Origin: Ashinkailepas kermadecensis
Taxonomy: Eukaryota > Arthropoda > Thecostraca > Neolepadidae
Reading direction: 5' to 3'
DNA: 64,000 bases
Assembly (NCBI GenBank): GCA_034440615.1
Contig: JAOTOM010001533.1
Coordinates: 1-64,000, forward strand
Shown: positions 30,419-38,679 of the stretch, piece after piece
Layout: every line of letters starts with the position of its first letter
Position numbering within the stretch: the stretch's first letter is position 1
Notes under the pieces: model-generated
What the model saw: only the letters and a program-made list of their open reading frames with translations
The model's database searches: none
What the model was told of the DNA's origin: nothing
Position numbers and translations under genes: made by a program

Positions 30419-31701
30419 GCGCGCTCCCGGTGGTGCGGATGCGCGTGGACGGGACGTGGTGTCACGCGCTAGTGGACACGGGTTGTACGGATGTGCTGCT
30501 CTACCAGGGGTGCTGTGCTGACCGTTACGATGCGTCGCGCGCGGTGACGTTGCGCGCTGTGAACGGTAGTGCGCTGCAGTGTGTTGGTACTGTGTCGGTC
30601 ATGGTTGAGTACCAGGGGAAGAGGGTCACGCTCAACGCTCTGGTGGTGCCGCACAAACCGTTGGGAGTCGATATGGTCTGGGGGATGACGGGAGTGGTGG
30701 CTATGGGCGGTGTTGTGGTGCGGGCCGCAGACACAGTTACGCTGTGTGCGGCGGTGGCGGTGGATGACGGGTCTGCCAATGGGGGCGGTGGTGACCGGGC
30801 GGGTGCAGGGACGCGGGCGGATGGGCCTGCGGATGTAGGGACGCGGGCGGATGGGCAGCGGCGTACGGGGCCTGCGGATGTGGGGACGCGGGCTGATGGG
30901 CCGCGGTGCGCGGGGCCGGCAGACGACGGGTTTGCCGAGGGGAACGGTGGCGACCGGGCATGTACAGGGCCGCGGGACATTGAGGTGGACGCGGCTGATT
31001 TTTCCGTGCGGTTCGATGCGCAATCACGGGAATGGACCATGGCCTGGAAGTGGGCGGACGGGGCGGGGCCGCCCCGGCTCAGGAACCAGACTGCGCAGTA
31101 CGCCGTACCATCAGAGGCCAGAGCGGCGTACGAGGCGGAACTCGAGTTGTGGATCGCTGAGGGCTGGCTTCGTCCGTGGGACGAGGAGACGGACGGACCA
31201 GCCCGTGGCTTGATCCCGCTGATGGCGGAGCCACAGCCTCACCAGCACAAGGTACGCCCTGTGCTGGACTACCGGGAGTTGAACGCACACGTCGCGGCTC
31301 ACACCGCAGATGCGGACGTGTGCTGCGACCAGCTGAGACGCTGGCGGCAGCACGGCGCCCGTATCGCGGTGGTGGACCTGCGTAAGGCGTATTTGCAGCT
31401 CCGGGTAGTACGGCGGCTGTGGCCGTATCAGACGGTGGAGTTCCGCGGGCGCCGGTATGGGCTGACACGGGTCGGGTTCGGATTGAATATCGCCCCAATG
31501 GTGATGAAGGCGGTAGTGCAGGCTGTATTGCGCCGCGACGCGGAGGTGGCGCGCGGGTTCCTGCCCTACGTCGACGACTTGCTCGTCAACGAAGCGGTGG
31601 TCAGCGCCGAGCGGGTTGTTGAGCACTTCACGCAGTACGGGCTGGTCTGCAAGCCACCCGTACGGGCGACGGAGGGGCTCGTCTCCTCGGCCTGCGCGTG
31701 A
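30301..31701 (+). CDS. pol: LTR retrotransposon pol: protease and reverse transcriptase
   Basis: The reading holds an aspartic protease active site (ALVDTGCTDVLLY), then a linker, then the RT: KVRPVLDYRELNAHV, IAVVDLRKAYLQLRV (first catalytic Asp), YGLTRVGFGLNIAPMVMKAV and PYVDDLLV (catalytic DD). The first ATG is in the gag overlap, so translation probably enters by -1 frameshift. The frame runs out shortly after the RT palm (stop at 31699-31701). The thumb and connection continue in two other frames (31660-31770 and 31780-31980), so this copy has indels despite its young LTRs. Alternatively these are assembly errors. Confidence 0.85.
   Translation: MRHRGSSGGGVSSSRTGCANGCGKRGWGRASASAVSRGVSALPVVRMRVDGTWCHALVDTGCTDVLLYQGCCADRYDASRAVTLRAVNGSALQCVGTVSVMVEYQGKRVTLNALVVPHKPLGVDMVWGMTGVVAMGGVVVRAADTVTLCAAVAVDDGSANGGGGDRAGAGTRADGPADVGTRADGQRRTGPADVGTRADGPRCAGPADDGFAEGNGGDRACTGPRDIEVDAADFSVRFDAQSREWTMAWKWADGAGPPRLRNQTAQYAVPSEARAAYEAELELWIAEGWLRPWDEETDGPARGLIPLMAEPQPHQHKVRPVLDYRELNAHVAAHTADADVCCDQLRRWRQHGARIAVVDLRKAYLQLRVVRRLWPYQTVEFRGRRYGLTRVGFGLNIAPMVMKAVVQAVLRRDAEVARGFLPYVDDLLVNEAVVSAERVVEHFTQYGLVCKPPVRATEGLVSSACA
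30795..30940 (+). repeat. In-frame tandem repeat in the pol linker
   Basis: A unit reading GTRADGPADV at the protein level (about 30-45 bp, GGGACGCGGGCGGATGGGCC) repeats three to four times between protease and RT. It keeps the frame open and is a likely length-variable linker. Confidence 0.75.
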
Positions 31702-31890
31702 GCATGGGGATGCAGGTGAGGGCGACCTGCGATGGCAGCGAGACGGTACCCCTGCGGCGCCGCCAGTCGTGCTGACGCGTCGCGCCGTCTTCGCGTGGTG
31801 TGGCCAGTTGGTGTCGCACGTGCCGGTAGCGGGATGGCTACGGCCGGCGGCGGCCTGGCTCAAGCGTCGTGCTAACGCTGCCTCTGTGGG

Positions 31891-33753
31891 TTGGGACGAC
31901 CCGATCACGGATGCGGCGTTGAGCGACCAGGTGAGCCAGGTAGCCGAGCGGCTGGGTGCAGCAGACCCGGCACGTGGCGCGTGGTGTGTCACTACGGGGA
32001 GGCGATGACAGTGTGGACGGACGCGAGCGCGGTGGCCACGGGGGTGGTGCTGGCAGACGCCGTGACGGGTGCCGTCATTGAGGATGCGAGTTGGTTGCGC
32101 CCAGAGGCACAGGCAGCCACACACATCAACATGGCTGAGCTGGACGCGGCGCTCAGTGGCGGCAACCTGGCCCTTGCGTGGGGAGTGACGACGATCGATC
32201 TCCGCACTGACTCGGCCACAGTCCGGAAGTGGATTGACGACGCCCTGAGCGGCCGGTCGCGGCTGCGGACCAAGGCACACGGGGAGATGTTGATCCGCCG
32301 GCGTGTCGACGTGATCCGTCAGCTCGTGGAAGAGTTCCGTCTGACGATGAGCGTGCGACTGGTCCGTTCTGCGGACAACCCGGCGGATGAGCTCACCCGT
32401 GTGCCGCGTGAGTGGCTGCGTGTGGTCTCCCCGGGTGATGAAGGAGGTGGGGACGCTGACGAGGGGCATGGGGTGCCGGCGCCGGTACGAGCGGTTGATG
32501 AGCGGGAGCTGGCTGACCCGGCTCAGATTCGCGCTGTCCACCACAATGTTGGCCATATGGGGGTGCGGCGCACGCTGTGGCATGCGCGACGTGCGTGTGA
32601 CGGACGAGTGAATCGTGCTGCAGTTCGTGATGTTGTCTTGTCATGTGATGTATGTCAAGCCATCGACCCGGCGCCGGTGCGGTGGCGCCACGGCCAGTTG
32701 CATGCGCCGCGATGCTGGCAACGGCTCGCTATGGACGTGACGCACGTGCGTGGAGCTGCCTACCTCACCGTGATCGATTGTGGCCCGTCGCGTTTCGCTG
32801 TATGGCATCGGTTGCACGCTGAAACAGCGGACGAGATCGTCGATGTGCTCGAGACGCTGTTCCTTGGGCATGGCGCGCCGGAGGAAGTGTTGACGGACAA
32901 CGCGACGGTGTTCCACGCGAGGCAGATGGTGACGTTCATGGCCCGATGGAACGTGACGCTGCGGTTCCGCGGTGCGTACGAAGCGGGCGGCAACGGTATC
33001 GTGGAAAGGCACCACAGAACAGTGAAAGTGATGGTGGCGCGACAGGGCTGTCCCGTGCTAGTGGCGGTGCACCGGTACAATACGACGCCCGTCGACACGG
33101 CCGTCGCGACGTCTGCACCGCTGGCGTGTTTGATGCGAGAACCGGGCCGTGACCTGCCCGTCGACGCCAGTTTCGTACCGGACGGACCAGCAGCGGCGCC
33201 GCGACTGCGGACTGGGGCACTGCGCCAGGGTGAAACGGTGTGGCTCCGCCGCCGTGGGACCACAGCGTGTATGGACGAGTCGCGTCCTGGCGTGATTACA
33301 CGAGTGTTGGCGCCCCCAATGCTGGAGGTCAACGGCATCCCCTGGCATCGCCGAAACGTTCGCCGGCGCTTCCCTGCGCGCCAGACAGCGCTGGACGTGC
33401 GTGGTGTGCTGGTGGACGCGGCGGAGGATACGGAGGCGCTGCCAGCCGAGCCGGCAGGTGTGCCGCCGCCAACGCCCGTGCCGCGCCGACTCGTGCCGGA
33501 CGCGCCTTGTGGGTCGACGGAGGTGGAAGTGGATCGGCCGTCGCCAGGCCCGTCGCCTGTTGCGACACACGATGCGACGGCCGTGACGTTGTCCGACTTA
33601 GACTGTACCGTGGAAGACTCAGCGGACTCTGATTACGAGCCTGATGAGCCTGTCGACGATGCGGAAGTGTGGCGTGTTGTGCCACGCCGAAGTGCGCGGC
33701 TAGCACCTGCGCCGGCCGACCCGTACGCGTGGGGTGGGACTGATAGCGACTGA
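31891..33753 (+). CDS. pol: LTR retrotransposon pol: RNase H and integrase
   Basis: 620 codons in the frame of the upstream protease-RT, but separated from it by two frame changes. RNase H: MTVWTDASAVATG, INMAELDAAL, LRTDSATVRKW and NPADELTR (the D-E-D-D set). Integrase: an H-H-C-C finger (HHNVGHMGVRRT, then CDVC), then a catalytic core with MDVTHV, LTDNATVFHARQ and GIVERHHRTVK (D, D, E). It ends in an acidic, Ser/Asp-rich tail with no chromodomain that I can see. It removes the RNA template and joins cDNA to host DNA in the nucleus. The frame is intact from RNase H to the stop at 33753. Confidence 0.88.
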   Translation: MGRPDHGCGVERPGEPGSRAAGCSRPGTWRVVCHYGEAMTVWTDASAVATGVVLADAVTGAVIEDASWLRPEAQAATHINMAELDAALSGGNLALAWGVTTIDLRTDSATVRKWIDDALSGRSRLRTKAHGEMLIRRRVDVIRQLVEEFRLTMSVRLVRSADNPADELTRVPREWLRVVSPGDEGGGDADEGHGVPAPVRAVDERELADPAQIRAVHHNVGHMGVRRTLWHARRACDGRVNRAAVRDVVLSCDVCQAIDPAPVRWRHGQLHAPRCWQRLAMDVTHVRGAAYLTVIDCGPSRFAVWHRLHAETADEIVDVLETLFLGHGAPEEVLTDNATVFHARQMVTFMARWNVTLRFRGAYEAGGNGIVERHHRTVKVMVARQGCPVLVAVHRYNTTPVDTAVATSAPLACLMREPGRDLPVDASFVPDGPAAAPRLRTGALRQGETVWLRRRGTTACMDESRPGVITRVLAPPMLEVNGIPWHRRNVRRRFPARQTALDVRGVLVDAAEDTEALPAEPAGVPPPTPVPRRLVPDAPCGSTEVEVDRPSPGPSPVATHDATAVTLSDLDCTVEDSADSDYEPDEPVDDAEVWRVVPRRSARLAPAPADPYAWGGTDSD

Positions 33754-33780
33754 GGTGTGTGTGTGTATGATTTGTAAATC

Positions 33781-33789
33781 AGGGGGTGG
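33781..33789 (+). other. Polypurine tract
   Basis: AGGGGGTGG immediately precedes the 3' LTR and would prime plus-strand cDNA. No clear tRNA primer-binding site was recognised after the 5' LTR (AGCTATTTCGGCC). Confidence 0.75.
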
Positions 33790-34058
33790 TGTAGTGTGTT
33801 TTTGGTTGTGGTGCTGTGGATGCACGGTGAGTCAGGGGTTCCGGTTGGCTCGGCGCGGCGCCGGCGGCGGCCACGCGGGGGTGGCGTGATGGTGCGTCAC
33901 GACCACGCAGGGGGCCACCGGAGCCGCCGGCTGACGGAACTGCTTGACTCACCCGAGGCGATGAGAGGGCCCCCGGCGCGGCCGGGGGACAGTCTGACTG
34001 GGGCACGATCAGTGAATACACGTCCTGGCATGACCGGAATTGTCATTTGGTAACTACA
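33790..34058 (+). repeat. 3' LTR
   Basis: 269 bp, identical in length to the 5' LTR with two substitutions. It is followed by CAGTGGTATACATG, which is not LINE sequence. Confidence 0.95.
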
Positions 34059-34744
34059 CAGTGGTATACATGAGTGGTATGACAGGTATGCCAGATGTCA
34101 TACCACCGTGCCAATGTGTCCGTGATGTTAGATGTGTGTCTGTCAGACGTCAGGTGGACCGTGAGCTGTCGTGAGTTAACTGTCGTATGTCGTTATGGTA
34201 TCAGGCGCAGTGTCGCCAGACTAGGCAGGTGCCTGTGTGCACGCTGAGCTCGGCTATCATATGGCGACGGCCGTCACGCTGAGTCAGCATCTGAGAGGCT
34301 CTGGTTGCTACCAGAGATAACTCGGAAGTCTGATGAAGCTGTTGGGCGTCTCTGATATATCAGAGGGATGGCGCGACCGACGCGACGGTGCAGGAGAGTT
34401 CACAGACATGCAGCTCTCTTACTTCCTCACAGTGACCGGTGCCCATAGGCCCGGTTTCACACGGTGTCAGGCTCCGAGCCCCCGCGTGGCTCCCGGGCCG
34501 CCTCTCCACGGCAGGTCATATTACTCGAGGACATGCTACACCGGATGTGAGTCAGCGGCCGTCGCGGGCTGTGCCCTGTCCTGCGCCTCAGTGACTGACT
34601 CCCAGTGCTTTGAGGCGGAGTGGCGCTGGCAGGGCACCGTGGTGTTGTTGTTGATGGTGGTGGTATCCTCCAATCTCCGAATTTTATCTAGTCTGAGCAT
34701 TTTCGACGAAGCCGACGAAGCTAAGCTTAAGGGCTGATATAAAG
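34059..34744 (+). other. Spacer with a short Cys-rich ORF and a hairpin
   Basis: A perfect 11-bp inverted repeat (GTGGTATGACA / TGTCATACCAC) lies at 34074-34106. The ORF at 34333-34737 includes YYSRTCYTGCESAAVAGCAL, followed by SCASVTDSQCFEAEWR. The spacing of cysteines is loosely like a PAN/apple domain. There is no clear splice context, and it may be a decayed exon or chance. Confidence 0.3.
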
Positions 34745-36902
34745 ATGCCGGATTTTGTGGAATTCAAAGGAAGCGTAGTGTGGGAACACTTTCTGAGAGG
34801 TGAGACTGGAAACACAGCGAAGTGTCGTATCTGTAAAAAAGTATTGAAAATATCCGGAGGTTCCACGAAAGGACTTCATGTTCACCTCAAGAGTAAGCAT
34901 GGTGGAATGGGTGTTGCTGGACCATCCCAATCCAAGGACATGTCTGAAGGTCAAGTCGAGTCGGGTCAAGGTGAGAGCCCCAGGCATACGGCGCCCACTC
35001 CAAAAGGAATGAGGACCTTGGATAGCTATTACTTATCGAAAACGGACGACGACCTGGATGCCGTTCTTGCCAGAATGTGCGCAAGAGATGGGCTTCCATT
35101 TACAGTTTTTTGTACCTCGCCAGACCTACGCGGATTAATGGCTGCCAAAGGATATAAGAACCTTCCAACACATCACAATACGATCCGCCGGCGGGTCCTC
35201 AGACATTGCGCTCGCCTGAAGTGTGACGTGAAGGCGAAGCTGTCCGAAGAAGTATCTAAGGGCAAAAGGTTCTCGCTTACAATCGACGAATATACTTCCC
35301 TGAGGAACCGTCGCTACATGAGTGTGACCGTCCACTGCGACGGCCAGATGTGGGGTCTCGGTGTCGCTCGTTGTCATGGCTCAATGCCAGCAGAGAAGTG
35401 CCTGGATCTTCTGAAGGGCAAGCTGGCCGAATTTGGCCTCGAGCTCAGCAAGCACGTCACCTGCGTCACAACGGACGGAGCGTCCGTGATGGTGAAATTC
35501 GGGAAGGCGCTGCCGTGCGAACACCAGCTCTGCCTCGCACACGGCGTGCACCTCGCCGTTATCGACGCCCTATACTCGAGTGACGCCGGAGAAGAGACCC
35601 CCGGACAGGCAGACGACGACCGTGGTGGTGCACCTGATCAGGTGAGCTGGGTTTATGTGTCGGAAAATCCTAGACATTAAGATACCGCTATTCGTCTTTT
35701 TGTTTCATCTGTTTTCTGATGCAAATATGATGTAAAAATGCGTAAAAATTAGTGCAATATTCAGTATTAATTGCGGCGTCATTGCTTGTTGCGAACATCA
35801 CGAAGTTTCCGTAACCTACGTCGTCTTGCAGATGAGCTCGTCAGACGAGTCCGACTGCGATGGCGATGATGACGGCAACGATGCAGACGAGGATACCGCC
35901 ACCGGTCACCGCGAGCTACATGGCTCGCTTTCTCAGGCCGTTCAGAGAATTAGAAAAATTGTCCGCTGGTTTAGAAAGTCCCCTGTTCGGAACGAGGTAC
36001 TCCAGAAGTACGTAAAAGAGGAGCATGGAAAGGAACTGATGCTAGTGTTAGACTGCAAAACCCGGTGGAATAGTCTGTACGATATGCTAGATCGGTTTGA
36101 TACCCTCAAAATAGCTGTCCACAAGGCTCTCATCGACATAGGAGACAAGCATATGAAAATGATTGATGATTATGAATACGCCATTGTGCCGGAGACCATT
36201 CGCTGCCTTCAGATCATGAAACTGGGAGCAGAAGCCCTATGCCGCAGAGAGAGTGGCATCTTGGAGGCTGAAGCTGCTTTAAAATGTATGTTAGGTGCGC
36301 TTGATAAGGAACGTGGTGTGGTTGCAAACAAACTGAGTGATGCCCTGAGTCAGCGAATCAGGCAGCGATGGTCAAAAACGGCGAAAGTTCTGCAGCTACT
36401 CCACAACAACCTGTCAGCAGATAGTGAGTGGAATTACATTTTCCCCAGTGCCTCCCGCAGGGACACGCAAAACTTAGTCTTGCGCATGATGGAAAGGATG
36501 GGAGAAAGGGTGGATACAGCTGAAGTAGGTGTAGAGACAGAAGTAATGGACGTTGATGATCCTGCACCAACGCAGTCACTTCAGTCGATGCTACAACATG
36601 CTCTAGACCAGGTCAGAGTTCCAGATGCCCCAGGGCAGTCATGTGCATCCGGAATCAAGTTCTCTAATTCTTCCCTTATGGCCAAGGCTATCAGAAAAGA
36701 ATTAGAGAACTTATCAGTCTCAGGAAAGACGGGCATGGTGGCGGTGGCCTACAGCTGGCTCAAGGGAATTGTGCCCACGAGTGTTGAGTCTGAGCGTGTG
36801 TTTTCAACCGTTGGAAATATTGTTACAAAGGTGCGGTCGCGTCTTGGTGACGACACTGTTGATGCTCTCTGCTTCTTGAAATGCCACTACCGTAACACTT
36901 AG
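34745..36902 (+). CDS. hAT-superfamily transposase with BED finger, two exons, intact
   Basis: Exon 1 (34745-35641) and exon 2 (35832-36902) join in phase 0 across a 190-bp GT-AG intron (CAG/GTGAGC ... TTGCAG/ATG). Together they give about 656 residues without a stop. The N-terminus is a BED zinc finger (VWEHFLRGETGNTAKCRICK, then GGSTKGLHVHLKSKHG). The middle has FSLTIDEYTSLRNRRYMSV and CVTTDGASVMVK, matching the catalytic D-containing blocks of hAT RNase H folds. The C-terminus is the hAT dimerisation region (GIVPTSVESERVFSTVGNIV, then SRLGDDTVDALCFLKCHY). It is the best-preserved DNA transposase here. A candidate right terminus lies at 37283-37303; no matching left end was found, so mobility is doubtful. 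A domesticated ZBED-like gene is an alternative. Confidence 0.88.
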
Positions 36903-37204
36903 TGACCGGCTGGAACCTGCAATTGACCGGCTTTCAAGACGCAGGAAAACAATTGCATGCTGGCTAGATAGAAGGAAGACATGTAACCGGGAAATACATA
37001 AACAGTATAATTCGTGTACGCTTTGTGTAGGTAGCACGAAGAACCCAGGAATATATTTTTAGTGTGGTATTTAACTTTTCTGTCTCATGCGGCTATAATG
37101 CACTTAAATATAAATTACTTTCAACGGGGAACCCTTGAAATGGTTGTAGGTATGGCCCACATACGATATTTAAGGAAAACAAACAAATTATCGACATATT
37201 CCTA

Positions 37205-37303
37205 GAAAACAGCTCAATCCCGGGATCCCGGGATATCCCGGGATTGACCCACTCAAAATCCCGGGATCCCGGGATTGAGAAAAAGTCCGGGATTATCATC
37301 CCT
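37205..37303. repeat. Candidate right end of the hAT element
   Basis: Palindromic ATCCCGGGAT units are repeated (about four) and followed by GTCCGGGATTATCATCCCTA. Such subterminal CCCGGG repeats next to a TAGGGATGATAATCCCGG-type end resemble hAT termini. There is no mirror copy upstream of 34745 in this window. Confidence 0.5.
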
Positions 37304-38219
37304 AGCTGGCACGGACTGGGCCGTGACGTCATCACTCCGTAGCGGAACTGTTCTGAGTGGAAGAGCGCCTGCAGCACAACGTTAATGTAGCACGTGTTGC
37401 CGAGGTTTTTGAGACCTCGCCTCGGCGGTGGTGGCGACGACATGGCGGTGTGGCTCACGTCACAGCCGAGGTCGATGTCGGGGCCGGGGTCACCCGGACC
37501 TGGACCGGACGGGTGGGACCATGCGGCCTGGGACGGTCGGGTACGGCTCTGTAGCGAGAGCGCCAGCGTCGGATGGTGTGCGGTCAGTGTCGGGTGGAGC
37601 CTCATCAGCGTGTAGGCCACGTCGGCCAGCTGTGCACAATCGTCGCCGTGCGGGCTGGCCTCCTGTCTCAGCTGGTCCAGCAGCGACGGCAGGTGGGGCA
37701 GCACCTTATGGAAGACTCCAGGTGAGTTTTGGAAACCCAGCAGCATCAGGGTAACCACTCGGAAGACAAAGCGGCGAACGGCCGGCAGAGAAAGCGCCCT
37801 GAACAGCTTATCAACGCGGTCGATCACGAGCTGGTCGAGGTCGTCGGTGTGTCTCCGAGAGGCCAGCTTCCTCATCAGGCAGCCGAACCACGTGGCCAGC
37901 TGCGTGCAGCAAGGCAACAGCAGGAGCCGGTCGCAGAGCAGATCGATGCCACGCCAAGTCGCCTCGTCACCGTCCTGCGACTTCGAGGGCGTCATGCTGA
38001 CCACCAGGTTCAACTTGTCGGAGGGCCGCCACAGGTCGCGCATGAGTGTTGCGAACGACTTCACAAGTGCTCCCTTCATGGCCGATGTTGTGATGTTGAT
38101 GTCGGACGTGTACTGGTCGCACAGGAAGTAGTCGCGCAGCACACGCGTGTTGCTCTGGCACTGGAGCATAGAGTTCATAAAGCATGCGTTGCCTATGTTC
38201 CTTAGCTCGATGAGGCCGC

Positions 38220-38545
38220 GCAGCTGGTTGACGCTACCACTGCTGCCGCCACCACCACCGCCGCTGCCACTGTCGTAGCCACCGCTGCCGCTGTCGAAGT
38301 CACTGTCACCGTCACTGCTGCCGCCATAGCCACTTCCTCTGCCTCCGCTCCCGTCTCCGTCGCCGCCGCTACCACCACCTCTATCGCCGCCACGGCTGCC
38401 ATCGCTGCTGCCGCTGCCATCACCTCTGCGGCAGTTACCGCCGCCGCTGCCGCTGTCACCGCCTCTACCGCCGCCACGGCTGCCATCGCCGCTGCCACTG
38501 CCATCACCTCTGGCGTTGTCACCACCTCTGTCGCCGTCGCCGCCG
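38220..38545 (-). repeat. Trinucleotide-rich Gly/Asp/Ser tract
   Basis: A degenerate hexamer/nonamer repeat (GGCGGCGAC-like on the minus strand, CCGCTGCCG-like on the plus) codes for Gly/Asp/Ser in the ORF frame. A compositionally similar repeat lies at 13230-13380. Confidence 0.8.
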
Positions 38546-38679
38546 CCGCCGCCGTCGTCGTCAATCAGACTGTCGCTGCGACACGCGGCAAACGTTTCAA
38601 CCATAGCTTTACGGGAGTCTGAGCCAGTTCTCGAAATTGGTGCAACTATGCGGCCAGCCGAAGATCTGTCTGTGGGCCG

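Larger units (their letters stand above)
29332..34058 (+). mobile_element. Complete LTR retrotransposon, 4.7 kb, near-identical LTRs
   Basis: Two 269-bp LTRs (29332-29600 and 33790-34058) start TGTAGTG and end TAACTACA and differ at two positions by my reading. They enclose gag and pol, and a purine-rich AGGGGGTGG lies directly before the 3' LTR. The domain order is gag, protease, RT, RNase H, integrase. This order is Ty3/Gypsy-type, although the RT looks atypical. No env is present. The flanks (GAGGT versus CAGTG) show no TSD, which suggests a rearranged or recombinant copy. Confidence 0.93.

Noticed and set aside
30469..31040. Minus-strand Pro/His/Arg-rich ORFs opposite pol
   Set aside because: Antisense shadows of a coding region with protease and RT motifs on the plus strand.
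31111..32583. 490-codon minus-strand ORF
   Set aside because: Antisense of RT and RNase H coding sequence; no domain in it.
34333..34737. Secreted PAN-domain gene
   Set aside because: Cysteine spacing is only loosely suggestive; no signal peptide or exon structure could be supported.
38202..38564. Ala/Thr/Val-rich minus-strand ORF over the Gly-rich tract
   Set aside because: Shadow of the trinucleotide repeat inside the fused USP ORF, which has recognisable domains on both sides.
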